IMG/VR virus record: IMGVR_UViG_3300042359_000100 | Span: 1-30,634 of that record | Length of the DNA stretch: 30,634 bases | Reading direction: 5' to 3' (one strand) | Source of the DNA: a virus | Shown here: in pieces, positions 22,826 through 29,700 of the stretch | How the letters are laid out: each line of letters opens with the position of its first letter | Position numbering within the stretch: the stretch's first letter is position 1 | Made by a program: the position numbers and the translations under genes | Notes under the pieces: generated by a model | What the model saw: the letters and a program-made list of their open reading frames with translations, nothing else | Database searches by the model: none | What the model was told of the DNA's origin: nothing

Positions 22826-23125
22826 ATGACAACTTTTAATTATTCAACAACTACACCAAAAGAGCAAAAAGCATTTCGTGACTGGCTGACTAGCCATCTC
22901 AAATACGGCCCTGTGACTGTTGACTTTCTGAAGAAAGATGGTACAATGCGTACTATGAAATGCACATTGCAAGAGTCTGCAATTCCAACATACGAAAAGA
23001 AAACCGAACGTGTTCGTACCAATTCAAGTGATGAGTCTATCTCTGTAGTTGACTTAGACAAAAACGAATGGCGTTCATTCCGTTACGATTCTATCAAGTC
23101 TGTATCATTTACATTGGGTGAATAA
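22826..23125 (+). CDS. DUF2693-like small beta-barrel protein
   Basis: I chose ATG 22826 because GGAGA lies eight bases upstream; an in-frame ATG at 22811 would add five residues. The 99-residue product has KKDGTMRTMKCTLQESAIP, then VVDLDKNEWRSFRYDSIKSVSF, which is the pattern of DUF2693 proteins (MRxMxCTLxxxxIP, DxxKxxWRSFRxDSIxSI), an SH3-like fold related to WYL domains. It is found across T4-like phages, function unknown; WYL-like folds often bind nucleic acid. Confidence 0.75.
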   Translation: MTTFNYSTTTPKEQKAFRDWLTSHLKYGPVTVDFLKKDGTMRTMKCTLQESAIPTYEKKTERVRTNSSDESISVVDLDKNEWRSFRYDSIKSVSFTLGE

Positions 23126-23128
23126 ATT

Positions 23129-24256
23129 ATGAAATTTTCCAAGATTAATCCTGGCGCTGAGTCCAAGTATATGGGACCAGAGCCTTCTTGGACAAATCAA
23201 GAGGAGATTCAAAACCTCAAAGTCGCAGAAATTGGTGCCTTGAATTGGTACAATTATATGTGCGATAACAAACAAGCAAAAACGTTTGTTATTGAATACA
23301 TGGCTAGCATTGGTAGACCCAAAGAAGAAATTTCTTTAGTCGCATCAAGTGACGCATCTATTCCAGTACAACTTGGTTGGGTAGCACGTATGATGTGTAT
23401 GGGCTATCAGCCATCCGAATCATTCAAAAACTTTTTTATCAAAGAGTTTAAGAATGTTGTCGAGTCTGCAAAGAAAACTAAAAAACCAAAAGCACCCGTT
23501 GTTGTCGCAACAACAACTGCACCAGTCGTGTCTATTCAAGATAGAATTCGTGAAAAGGCATCCGAAGAAGCTGGTGAAATTGAGGGGCTTGTAGATGACT
23601 TTATTATTGGTGGTTGCAAGTCTGCACCAGATATGCAATCGTATCTGAAAAGTAAAGACCTATCTTCCGTTGTACAAAAGAAAATGTGCGAAGTGTTCAT
23701 TAAACGTTCTAAAGAATTCGAAGAAGTTATGAATACAACTGATGCTGATATCAAAGAAGGCTATTCTAATTTCAGTAAAGTGCAATTACGTAAAGTCAAA
23801 GAATTCTATGATGCGATTGTTGCAGAAACAAATCGTGGTGCAGAAAAGAAACCTACACGTAAAGCACGTAAAGTAAAAGAGAAACCCGCAAGTGTAATTG
23901 CATCTAAAGTGCAATACATGAAAGATTTCGCTGAGTTGAATTTGAAGAGTGTTCTACCAGAAAAGATCATTGGTGCAAATCAAGTGTGGTTGTACAATAC
24001 CAAAACAAAATTGCTCGGCATGTACAATGCTGACAATGCAAAGGGTCTGACAATCAAAGGTACGACAATTCAAAACTTCAATGTTGAAACATCAATTGGC
24101 AAACGATTGCGTAAACCTGAAGTGGCTGTTAAGCAGGTGCTTGATGGTGGCAAGATTGTGCTGAAAAAACTGTTAGACGGATTGACAACTAAACCTGCCG
24201 AGTTGACAGGGCGCATTAACTCTGATACAATTGTTGTTAGAGTAATAACTGGATAA
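23129..24256 (+). CDS. Conserved T4-like hypothetical protein, 375 aa
   Basis: It starts three bases after the preceding stop. An N-terminal helical domain (SWTNQEEIQNLKVAEIGALN, WVARMMCMGYQPSESFKNFF) is joined by an Ala/Lys/Pro/Thr linker (about 112-135) to a helical middle and a C-terminal beta-rich domain with GANQVWLYNTKTKLLGMYNA and GLTIKGTTIQNFNVETS. I recall this architecture next to RNase H in cyanophage-like T4 genomes. No enzymatic motif is visible. Position beside RNase H suggests a DNA-metabolism role, which is inference. Confidence 0.75.
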   Translation: MKFSKINPGAESKYMGPEPSWTNQEEIQNLKVAEIGALNWYNYMCDNKQAKTFVIEYMASIGRPKEEISLVASSDASIPVQLGWVARMMCMGYQPSESFKNFFIKEFKNVVESAKKTKKPKAPVVVATTTAPVVSIQDRIREKASEEAGEIEGLVDDFIIGGCKSAPDMQSYLKSKDLSSVVQKKMCEVFIKRSKEFEEVMNTTDADIKEGYSNFSKVQLRKVKEFYDAIVAETNRGAEKKPTRKARKVKEKPASVIASKVQYMKDFAELNLKSVLPEKIIGANQVWLYNTKTKLLGMYNADNAKGLTIKGTTIQNFNVETSIGKRLRKPEVAVKQVLDGGKIVLKKLLDGLTTKPAELTGRINSDTIVVRVITG

Positions 24257-24261
24257 CCAAA

Positions 24262-25128
24262 ATGATTTTGATTGACTTGAATCAGGTAATGATTTCAAAC
24301 CTGATGATGCAGATAAATTCAAATGCATTAAACACAATTGATGAAAACATGGTGCGACACATGGTGCTGAATAGCATTCGCATGTACAACATGAAATTCA
24401 AAGACGGCTATGGTGATATTGTTATCTGTTGCGATGATAAGAAATACTGGCGCAGAGACTACTTTCCTTACTACAAAGCTGGTCGTAAGAAAGACAGAGA
24501 AGCATCTCCTCTTGACTGGAATCTAATCTTTGAAACGCTAAACAAAGTGCGTGACGAAATCAAAGAATACTTTCCGTACAAAGTGATTCAAGTTGACAAG
24601 ACAGAAGCCGATGACGTTATTGCTACGTTGACACACAAGTTTGGTGTTCCACTTAAAAACAGTTCTACTGAAAAGATTCTGATTTTGTCTAGCGACAAAG
24701 ACTTTATGCAATTGCAGAAGTTCGCAAACGTAGAACAGTATAGTCCAATGGGTAAGAAGTTCTTACGTACCAATACGCCAGAAGCATTCTTGAAAGAACA
24801 CATTATCAGAGGCGATAGAAGCGATGGCATTCCTAACTTCATGTCTTCTGATGATACATTCGTAACAGAAGCCCGTCAAAAACCTGTAACTGAGAAAAAG
24901 CTAAATAAGTGGTTAGAAGAAGAACCTGAGTCTTTTTGTGATGAAGTGATGCTGAGAAATTACAAGCGAAACGAATTGCTAATTGACCTGTCTAAAATTC
25001 CAACTGAGTATCAAGAGAAAATTCTTGAGGCTTATGAAAATACCCCTAAACGTGGTAGGGAAAAACTACTTAACTATTTTATCCAAAACCGCATGAAGCA
25101 GTTGATGGAACATATACAGGAATTTTAA
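24262..25128 (+). CDS. rnh: T4 RNase H-like 5'-to-3' nuclease (FEN1 family)
   Basis: The 288-residue product carries the acidic metal-binding set of the family: Asp5 in LIDLNQ, Asp58/Asp59 in CCDDKKYWRR, Glu115-x-Asp117-Asp118 in TEADDVIATL, Asp145 and Asp147 in SSDKDFMQL, and Asp185/Asp188 in RGDRSDGIPNF. The R-Y-Lys stretch RRDYFPYYKAGRK binds the 5' flap. T4 RNase H (305 aa) removes RNA primers from lagging-strand fragments. The DUF6433-like gene follows after one base. Confidence 0.93.
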   Translation: MILIDLNQVMISNLMMQINSNALNTIDENMVRHMVLNSIRMYNMKFKDGYGDIVICCDDKKYWRRDYFPYYKAGRKKDREASPLDWNLIFETLNKVRDEIKEYFPYKVIQVDKTEADDVIATLTHKFGVPLKNSSTEKILILSSDKDFMQLQKFANVEQYSPMGKKFLRTNTPEAFLKEHIIRGDRSDGIPNFMSSDDTFVTEARQKPVTEKKLNKWLEEEPESFCDEVMLRNYKRNELLIDLSKIPTEYQEKILEAYENTPKRGREKLLNYFIQNRMKQLMEHIQEF

Positions 25129-25129
25129 A

Positions 25130-25573
25130 ATGGCTATTGATATTAGCAAAATGACTATACCAGAATTGCTCACGCATATTTCTGAATTACCAGCCGCAAA
25201 GAAGGTGTCTGCATTGAAACAGATTGCAGATTTGACACCAGAATTAAAAACTGTTCTCAAGTATACATTTCATAAAAATGTGCTATTTGATTTGCCCAAA
25301 GGTGTTCCTCCTTATAAAGCTATGGAGACTCCAGAAAATTGGGGGCATAATAGACTGCCTAAAGAGTTAAGAAAGTTTCAGTATTTCTTAAAGGGAAATA
25401 ATCTAAACCCTATCAAACGTGAATCAATTTTTATTGAGGTTCTTGAAACAGTTTCACCCGAAGAGGCTAAACTTGTTTTGATGATGAAGGATAAAAAACT
25501 TACGTACAAGGGCATCACTAGAAAACTTATTGAAGAAGCGTTGCCTGAAATTTTGCAGGGAGAATCAGAGTAA
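25130..25573 (+). CDS. DUF6433-like conserved T4-type protein
   Basis: The 147-residue product shows the strongly conserved ELKTVLKYTFHKNVLFDLPKG, ETPENWGHNRLPKELRKFQY, LNPIKRESIFIEVLE and PEEAKLVLMMKDKKLTYKGI segments that I associate with DUF6433 proteins of T4-like aquatic phages. Gene order next to rnh is also typical. It has been proposed to sit in the position of replication genes, but no function is established to my knowledge. Confidence 0.8.
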   Translation: MAIDISKMTIPELLTHISELPAAKKVSALKQIADLTPELKTVLKYTFHKNVLFDLPKGVPPYKAMETPENWGHNRLPKELRKFQYFLKGNNLNPIKRESIFIEVLETVSPEEAKLVLMMKDKKLTYKGITRKLIEEALPEILQGESE

Positions 25574-25577
25574 CAAA

Positions 25578-25766
25578 ATGGCAAAGACAAAAAAGTATTC
25601 TAGTTTTCGTGACTTCTATGAAGACGAAGGTCGCAAAGGAAAACCAAAATTGAACGAATCTAAAAAACAAAAAGACAAGTTCAAGCATCAAACTAAGCTA
25701 ATCGATCCTAGAAATATCAAGGATGACGATTGGGATGACTTTGAAGAATTTGATGAATTAAAATAA
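25578..25766 (+). CDS. Small charged protein, 62 aa
   Basis: ATG 25578 is the first start after the preceding stop. The N-terminal two thirds are Lys-rich (MAKTKKYSSFRDFYEDEGRK, then PKLNESKKQKDKFKH), and the last ten residues are acidic (DDDWDDFEEFDE). Short proteins of this style (SSFRDFYED..., acidic end) follow the DUF6433-like gene in other T4-like phages as I recall. Function unknown; the basic part could bind nucleic acid. Confidence 0.6.
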   Translation: MAKTKKYSSFRDFYEDEGRKGKPKLNESKKQKDKFKHQTKLIDPRNIKDDDWDDFEEFDELK

Positions 25767-25780
25767 CTGAGTAATATATT

Positions 25781-26380
25781 ATGAAAAAAGAATTGGATGA
25801 AGCACTAGTTGCAAAGTACCCAAAGATTTTTAAATATCGCCATGCACCGATGACACATACTGCTATGTGTTGGGGTTTCGATTGTGGTGATGGTTGGTAC
25901 AATATCATTGATGTATTGTGTGAAAACATTCAACATCATGTGGATCAAAGACGTAGAGAACGTGCAAGAGTATTGAAATTCAATCGTGCGCTGAAACGTG
26001 CATTGGCTGGAGACACATACCCACTTCAAATGTATTTTACATTTAGCAATAAAACAGAACCAGATGAATGGGCGATTGAAAATTCTAGCAAAGCAATCGT
26101 AAAAGCAGAGTTCAGAGAAGTTCCTGCACATATGCCACACATCACAGCAAGTCAAGTGAAAGAGAAATTCGGTGGATTGCGATTCTACATTAATGGTTAT
26201 ACTGATGAAGTGCGTGGAATGATTCGCATGGCTGAATCAATGTCATATCGGACATGTGAAGTGTGTGGTAATCCTGGTCGTTCAAACAATCACGGATGGA
26301 TTTCAACATTGTGCGATACCCACAGATTAGAACGTGGCGAAGACTTGCCTCAAAACGAGAAATTCGAGTCTGAAAATTGA
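25781..26380 (+). CDS. Conserved phage protein with C-terminal zinc-finger-like motif
   Basis: The 199-residue product has CWGFDCGDGWYNIIDVLCENIQ at about 30-51, SQVKEKFGGLRFYINGYTDEV in the middle and a C-terminal RTCEVCGNPGRSNNHGWISTLCDTH, with CxxC and CxxH that probably bind zinc. This combination (CWGFxCGDGW, VKEKFGGLRFY, CEVCGxPG) is a recurrent phage and bacterial family of unknown role. It is the last gene before a strong terminator, so it closes the preceding transcription unit. Confidence 0.75.
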   Translation: MKKELDEALVAKYPKIFKYRHAPMTHTAMCWGFDCGDGWYNIIDVLCENIQHHVDQRRRERARVLKFNRALKRALAGDTYPLQMYFTFSNKTEPDEWAIENSSKAIVKAEFREVPAHMPHITASQVKEKFGGLRFYINGYTDEVRGMIRMAESMSYRTCEVCGNPGRSNNHGWISTLCDTHRLERGEDLPQNEKFESEN

Positions 26381-26406
26381 ATACAAAAGTACTAAAAACC
26401 CCCTCC

Positions 26407-26429
26407 AAGCCGTCTTTGACGGCTTTTTT
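26407..26429 (+). terminator. Rho-independent terminator
   Basis: A perfect 8-bp stem, AAGCCGTC (26407-26414) with GACGGCTT (26418-26425), a TTT loop and a run of T to 26429. It ends the unit of the preceding zinc-finger-like gene. A second perfect hairpin, TTTTGTTGT/ACAACAAAA (26426-26434, 26441-26449), overlaps the T-run and leads straight into early promoter copy 2. Confidence 0.9.
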
Positions 26430-26439
26430 GTTGTCTTTT

Positions 26440-26490
26440 TACAACAAAATGCAAAATAGTTGTTGACGTACCATTCGAACCCTGTATAAT
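26440..26490 (+). promoter_or_regulatory. Early promoter, copy 2 of 5
   Basis: 28-bp upstream block, TTGACG (26463-26468), 16-bp spacer, TATAAT (26485-26490). CAACAA (26442-26447) and TTGTTG (26460-26465) are inverted arms. The core CGAACCCTGTATAAT is shared with copy 4. It follows directly on a terminator, the layout of T4 promoter-early-stem-loop cassettes. Confidence 0.88.
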
Positions 26491-26526
26491 AGATTCTGTA
26501 GTGAGTAAGATTAATAGGAGATTTAG

Positions 26527-26607
26527 ATGCTTACAGTTTTGATGATTTTTGCAGTAGTGATTTTGTTTGGTGCCGCAGTTAGTGGTTCTGTTAAGACCCT
26601 CGGCTGA
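26527..26607 (+). CDS. Tiny hydrophobic protein, 26 aa
   Basis: A TAGGAG site lies seven bases before ATG 26527, and the gene is first behind early promoter copy 2. The product MLTVLMIFAVVILFGAAVSG ends in SVKTLG, a single membrane span with a short basic tail. Promoter, ribosome site and a membrane-span-like sequence together support a real gene. It could be a membrane toxin-like takeover protein or a superinfection factor; unknown. Confidence 0.55.
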   Translation: MLTVLMIFAVVILFGAAVSGSVKTLG

Positions 26608-26630
26608 TTTTAATTTTTAAGGAAAAGAAA

Positions 26631-26963
26631 ATGATTGACGGATTTAACGAATACCTCGAATGCATCAAAGCTGACTATGTTAAATGGCATGGTGACAATC
26701 CTTCTGAAATTCAAAAAGCAATGGCACAAGAATTTTGCGATTCCTTGTCCTATGAAGTTGGTCGTAGTTACATCAAAGTAATTACTGGTCGTGCCGGTAG
26801 TGGTCGTTCCGTTCATTCATTCGTGTGTTTGCGTGACATGGGCAAGTTCACAAAGGGTGACATTCTGAAAGCGGCTGGTTGGTCGGCTCCTGCGAAGAAT
26901 TTTGCACGTGGTAACACAATGGCCAGGACTTTCCAGAACATTCGTTGGATGGGAGCGATGTGA
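26631..26963 (+). CDS. Small conserved phage protein, 110 aa
   Basis: AAGGAAAAG precedes ATG 26631. The product contains HGDNPSEIQKAMAQEF, then SYIKVITGRAGSGRSVHSFVC and KFTKGDILKAAGWSAPAKNFARGN, which has the look of a helix-turn-helix. GRAGSGRS resembles a P-loop in part but the Lys is missing, so nucleotide binding is not supported. I recall the KGDILKAAGWxAPAxNFARGN motif in other phage small proteins. Likely an early accessory gene. Confidence 0.65.
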   Translation: MIDGFNEYLECIKADYVKWHGDNPSEIQKAMAQEFCDSLSYEVGRSYIKVITGRAGSGRSVHSFVCLRDMGKFTKGDILKAAGWSAPAKNFARGNTMARTFQNIRWMGAM

Positions 26964-26978
26964 ATACGAAAGTATTCA
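26961..26978 (+). terminator. Hairpin after the gene, before early promoter copy 3
   Basis: TGAATAC (26961-26967) and GTATTCA (26972-26978) form a perfect 7-bp stem with a GAAA tetraloop; the TGA is the stop codon of the preceding gene. No T-tract follows (the next bases are A-rich), so it is a weak terminator or an RNA-stabilising stem. Its place between gene and early promoter matches a promoter-early-stem-loop. Confidence 0.5.
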
Positions 26979-26988
26979 GTTGCAAAAA

Positions 26989-27039
26989 AACAACAGAATC
27001 GAAAATAGTTGTTGACTTGGTTCTCCATTGTGGTATAAT
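26989..27039 (+). promoter_or_regulatory. Early promoter, copy 3 of 5
   Basis: 28-bp upstream block with CAACA and TTGTTG arms, TTGACT (27012-27017), 16-bp spacer, TATAAT (27034-27039). Drives the genes starting at 27074. Confidence 0.88.
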
Positions 27040-27073
27040 AGAATCTTAGACAGTAAAGAAAAGGGACTTCAAA

Positions 27074-27343
27074 ATGCGTACTAAAACCTACATTCAAGGC
27101 TTCAAAAATTCACAGAAAATTCGTGTGATGTTTGACGGAATTGGTATCTACACCACTGTTGCTGGTGTGTCGAGTGTGTTTGCTACATACACCCATTCAC
27201 AAGCGGCTAATGATGCTCTGTTGCGTTTGTCTTACATGCGTTACATGGCACAAAAAGATGGTGCGTTGGTTCCCACAGGTGTTGGTATGACAAGTTACAA
27301 TACCTCGCAAGTTGGTACGCAAGTTCAAGTTGATTTGATTTAA
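27074..27343 (+). CDS. Small hypothetical early protein, 89 aa
   Basis: First gene behind early promoter copy 3, with AAAGGGA as ribosome site. The product is a soluble, basic-to-neutral protein rich in Thr, Val, Gly and Tyr, with a beta-rich start (KTYIQGF, KIRVMFDGIGIYTTVAG), a helix (QAANDALLRLSYMRYMAQ) and a polar tail. No recognised motif. Its gene context marks it as a likely host-takeover or accessory early protein. Confidence 0.6.
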   Translation: MRTKTYIQGFKNSQKIRVMFDGIGIYTTVAGVSSVFATYTHSQAANDALLRLSYMRYMAQKDGALVPTGVGMTSYNTSQVGTQVQVDLI

Positions 27344-27352
27344 GGAAATAAA

Positions 27353-27589
27353 ATGACTACATTATCACATGATATATCTTACGGAATGTTTAGCGAAGTC
27401 GGTAACTTAGCCGTTCACGGTGTTGTTGTTGCCGCAGTAACAATGAACCTGACATGGCCAGAAACTTACAAGTGCCTTAACATGTTAGCTAAAAATGATT
27501 ACAGCAAATTTGGTGAAGCGATGGACACTACAGTTCGGGAATGTGTCTACAATGCTTGTGGTTTTACTTCTGACTTTTATGGTGCTTAA
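27353..27589 (+). CDS. Small hypothetical early protein, 78 aa
   Basis: A TAAGGAAAT site lies just upstream of ATG 27353. The product is mostly helical, with a hydrophobic stretch NLAVHGVVVAAVTMNL (about 18-33) that is too mixed to be a clear membrane span, followed by WPETYKCLNMLAKN and ECVYNACGF. No named family. Belongs to the copy-3 early unit. Confidence 0.55.
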   Translation: MTTLSHDISYGMFSEVGNLAVHGVVVAAVTMNLTWPETYKCLNMLAKNDYSKFGEAMDTTVRECVYNACGFTSDFYGA

Positions 27590-27590
27590 T

Positions 27591-27770
27591 ATGATTACAT
27601 ACAAATTTTATGTTGGTAAAGATGTTTATGAATTCGCCGCAGAGTCTAAACTGAATGCGATGGAAATGTGTAATCGTCAAGTGATTGATAAATTAGATTT
27701 GCATCCTATGGCATGGGCTGATGCTGGCCAAAATGCATTTTCGTATCAGTCTGGCAACTTTTTTGATTAA
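27591..27770 (+). CDS. Small hypothetical early protein, 59 aa
   Basis: The ATG comes two bases after the preceding stop; no clear ribosome site is present, so translation is probably coupled. The product starts MITYKFYVGKDVYEFAAESK and contains LNAMEMCNRQVIDKLDL and a Phe/Asn end. A beta-hairpin followed by a helix is likely. No recognised family. Confidence 0.5.
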   Translation: MITYKFYVGKDVYEFAAESKLNAMEMCNRQVIDKLDLHPMAWADAGQNAFSYQSGNFFD

Positions 27771-27779
27771 GGAAACAAA

Positions 27780-27962
27780 ATGAAAATCGAAACAGCAATT
27801 GGTATTTTAAATAAAGAACGTGAATTTTTAGGTTTGGGTTTCTTGGAGTTATTGCAAGATATTCAAAGTGAAGGTAAAATGGTTTACTCTGAAAAGACTA
27901 TGGAAGCATTTGAACGGTTCATGGTCGATGGTCGCAAGATGTTTGCACCTGTTGCAGAATAA
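27780..27962 (+). CDS. Small hypothetical early protein, 60 aa
   Basis: AAGGAAAC lies just upstream of ATG 27780. The product is helical, KIETAIGILNKEREFLGLGF, then LLQDIQSEGKMVYSEKTMEA, and is neutral to acidic. The stop lies two bases from the next promoter block, so it ends the copy-3 unit. No terminator is seen between them. Unknown function. Confidence 0.55.
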   Translation: MKIETAIGILNKEREFLGLGFLELLQDIQSEGKMVYSEKTMEAFERFMVDGRKMFAPVAE

Positions 27963-28011
27963 CAACAGATTCAAAAATAATTGTTGACACACCAAACGAA
28001 CCCTGTATAAT
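27961..28011 (+). promoter_or_regulatory. Early promoter, copy 4 of 5
   Basis: 28-bp block starting AACAACA and ending AATTGTTGAC; TTGACA -35 (27984-27989), 16-bp spacer, TATAAT (28006-28011). Shares the CGAACCCTGTATAAT core and ATTCTGT downstream bases with copy 2. Confidence 0.88.
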
Positions 28012-28041
28012 TAATTCTGTTGAGTTGATAAAGGAATTGAA

Positions 28042-28296
28042 ATGAGAACAGCAAACGAACAAACCCTCTGGGAAATCCAAGCATACGGTGCTACGAAATC
28101 CGAAATTCTTGAGTCTGTACAAGATTCAATTAGTTTCCAATTTTCTGGTCCCGGTATGGTGATTTCAAGCTACCTTTCCGATGCACAGGAAGCGATGCAG
28201 TCAGGTAGTGGTCGTGGTTTGAACGATGCAAGGCAATATATTAATATTGCCAAAATGTTGATGATGGAATTTGAATTAGGTTTTAAGGAGAGATAA
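28042..28296 (+). CDS. Small hypothetical early protein, 84 aa
   Basis: First gene behind early promoter copy 4, with AAGGAA as ribosome site. The product starts MRTANEQTLWEIQAYGATKS and contains SDAQEAMQSGSGRGLNDARQ, then YINIAKMLMMEFELGF. It is mainly helical and amphipathic, without membrane span or known motif. Likely an accessory early gene. Confidence 0.6.
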   Translation: MRTANEQTLWEIQAYGATKSEILESVQDSISFQFSGPGMVISSYLSDAQEAMQSGSGRGLNDARQYINIAKMLMMEFELGFKER

Positions 28297-28297
28297 T

Positions 28298-28492
28298 ATG
28301 ACTAATTTTATTAATGTTGCAGATATGATTGCCGCTTTGTCAGCCTTGCCAGCCGATGCTCGGTTGGTCGTGACACAGACTGGTTATTATGCGTATGATG
28401 ACTTTGCGGATTGTTTTTTGCCACGGCCTGCTGGCGATGACAACGATGGTGCTCCATTGTTCGCAATAGGTCATTCACACCAAAATTATTAA
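28298..28492 (+). CDS. Small hypothetical early protein, 64 aa
   Basis: GGAGAG overlaps the end of the previous gene and lies eight bases before this ATG. The product starts MTNFINVADMIAALSALPAD, then ARLVVTQTGYYAYDDFADCF. The motif 'ADMIAALSALPADARVVV' is a recurrent start of short phage proteins as I recall (helix, then LPxDAxVVV strand). No known function. Confidence 0.6.
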   Translation: MTNFINVADMIAALSALPADARLVVTQTGYYAYDDFADCFLPRPAGDDNDGAPLFAIGHSHQNY

Positions 28493-28505
28493 AGGAATAA
28501 ATAGT

Positions 28506-28850
28506 ATGATGATAGTTATCCGCACTCAGTACCACGAAAATTATGGCGCACATGATTGGGATGGCACGGGTGAGTGTCCTCAGTATTGGAAAGCAAAAGG
28601 CGGTACCGAGTATAAGATACTTGACGTTCCCCTTAACATAGACTACAATGAGTTTGTGAAGTTCACATTGACTGGCATTGAAACGGATACGGATTATTCT
28701 AGCGAGTACATGGTCGATTGGTCTATGGAAAGTGATGACTATCTTTCATGGTTCGAACGGTCTCAGTTGGAGTTTGATGGTGTTATCACCAGCAAAGAAC
28801 CCACAATGACATATCAACAAGTTTTGGACAAACAAAAGGAACTAGCATGA
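28506..28850 (+). CDS. Conserved small phage protein, 114 aa
   Basis: AAAGGAAT precedes a double ATG at 28506 and 28509. The product starts MMIVIRTQYHENYGAHDWDG, has a PQYWKAKGGTEYKIL segment, and later YSSEYMVDWSMESDDYLSWF then ERSQLEFDG. The pairing of TQYxENYGAHDWDGxGxCPQYWKxKGG with a later W-x-F-E-x-SQLE segment is a recurring theme in phage hypothetical proteins. Unknown function. Confidence 0.7.
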   Translation: MMIVIRTQYHENYGAHDWDGTGECPQYWKAKGGTEYKILDVPLNIDYNEFVKFTLTGIETDTDYSSEYMVDWSMESDDYLSWFERSQLEFDGVITSKEPTMTYQQVLDKQKELA

Positions 28851-29083
28851 GTAAAATGGCAGAATTGGCGATGGAGATTGAACAGTTGTATCTTCAAGGG
28901 TACAATGAATTCACAATTTCAACAATGCTTAATATACCAGTGGAATTGGTAGACAATTTTGTTGCAAGTTTTATGGATGTAGAGTATAATGAAAACATGG
29001 ACGGAGACTTTGATTCCGCTATGGCTTCAGCAGGAATGGGAACAGACGAGGATTACGGAAGTTATGGAGAGCCTGAATTTTAA
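28847..29083 (+). CDS. Small acidic protein with helix-turn-helix-like segment
   Basis: The ATG overlaps the previous stop as ATGA. The 78-residue product starts MSKMAELAMEIEQLYLQGYN and has EFTISTMLNIPVELVDNFVA, which fits the helix-turn-helix spacing of small DNA-binding proteins; the last 30 residues are acidic and Gly-rich. A DNA-binding role is plausible but not shown. The next gene starts inside its 3' end. Confidence 0.6.
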   Translation: MSKMAELAMEIEQLYLQGYNEFTISTMLNIPVELVDNFVASFMDVEYNENMDGDFDSAMASAGMGTDEDYGSYGEPEF

Positions 29084-29207
29084 ATTGTCGAAAACAAAAC
29101 CACGTAACGTGGTAGCGAAGGACTTGCGTAGCCCTAAGTATCGTATGCGTGTGGTTGAAGACAAACGTAAGAGAGAACCTAAGCATAAGGAATCGTATGT
29201 ATATTGA
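29064..29207 (+). CDS. DUF7230-like small basic protein, 47 aa
   Basis: ATG 29064 lies 20 bases inside the end of the preceding gene. The product is very basic: KTKPRNVVAKDLRSPKYRMR, then VVEDKRKREPKHKESY. The KPRNxVAKxLRxPxxRxRVVxxKKxY pattern is typical of a widespread short phage and proteobacterial family (DUF7230-like). Function unknown; probably binds nucleic acid. An 11-base overlap leads into the next gene. Confidence 0.6.
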   Translation: MESLNFKLSKTKPRNVVAKDLRSPKYRMRVVEDKRKREPKHKESYVY

Positions 29208-29499
29208 TGGTATGGGTCCGAGACAATCAATGGCTGTTGAAATTTTAGATACAGTTCGATTTGGTGGGCTAGATAAAATCAAAGGTGCAAACGGGTATTC
29301 TAAAAAAAGACTTGACAAAGGTGATGCTTATGTGATACCATTTGGACTTAGTAAAAAATTATTTGGTGCAGTAGTAATTTCTGCTCCGAAAAGACTATAT
29401 ATTACATACAAGATAAACAATGTGGCTGAAACTGTGCGAATGAAGTATGCATGGGAAGTGAAGCGATTCTTAGTGAATAAATTCATTCAGAATATGTAA
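29197..29499 (+). CDS. Hypothetical protein, 100 aa
   Basis: ATG 29197 is the natural start; a GTG 48 bases upstream would lie wholly inside the basic-protein gene. The product starts MYIDGMGPRQSMAVEILDTV and contains GYSKKRLDKGDAYVIPFGLS, KRLYITYKINNVAETVRMKY and a basic tail. It is positively charged and beta-rich at the centre. No recognised family. Its stop lies directly upstream of the structured RNA region. Confidence 0.6.
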   Translation: MYIDGMGPRQSMAVEILDTVRFGGLDKIKGANGYSKKRLDKGDAYVIPFGLSKKLFGAVVISAPKRLYITYKINNVAETVRMKYAWEVKRFLVNKFIQNM

Positions 29500-29500
29500 A

Positions 29501-29700
29501 GAACGTTTCGGGTTAGTCTCCGAATACTGTGACCCACAGGATGAGAAGTAGTGTGACAGCTACGGGTGGTAGTCTTTGAACCGAAAGGCCGCTGGCAATG
29601 CGAGAACGGAATCTGTCGGGAAGCGGGTGGAAGGTACATATGAGGGGTATGATAGCGTCATATCTTTCTGTACTATAATTACCGCCGAGATTCGCAGAGC
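29501..29700 (+). ncRNA. Structured non-coding RNA, HEARO/omega-RNA-like
   Basis: No frame is open across this 230-base gap, which is G-rich and unlike its AT-rich neighbours. It shows many paired segments: CTGTG/CACAG (29527-29531, 29535-29539), GTAG/CTAC (29548-29551, 29560-29563), CC-GAAA-GG (29581-29588), GAATCT/AGATTC (29609-29614, 29688-29693), GCGG/CCGC (29623-29626, 29682-29685) and ATATGA/TCATAT (29638-29643, 29658-29663). The order of ACTGTGACCCACAGG, GTGTGACAGCTACGGGTGG, ACCGAAAGG and GAACGGAATCTGT matches my memory of HEARO/omega RNAs that guide IscB nucleases. No IscB is in the window. RNase P, tmRNA, group I and group II intron cores do not fit. Strand is assumed from GAAA-loop and family resemblance. 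Confidence 0.55.

Noticed and set aside
25805-26155. 116-codon - strand frame
   Set aside because: Antisense shadow of the conserved zinc-finger-like gene at 25781; Cys/His/Phe-rich composition and no signals.
26782-26805. P-loop in GRAGSGRS of the protein at 26631
   Set aside because: The invariant Lys of GxxxxGK[ST] is replaced by Arg and no Walker B follows in 110 residues.
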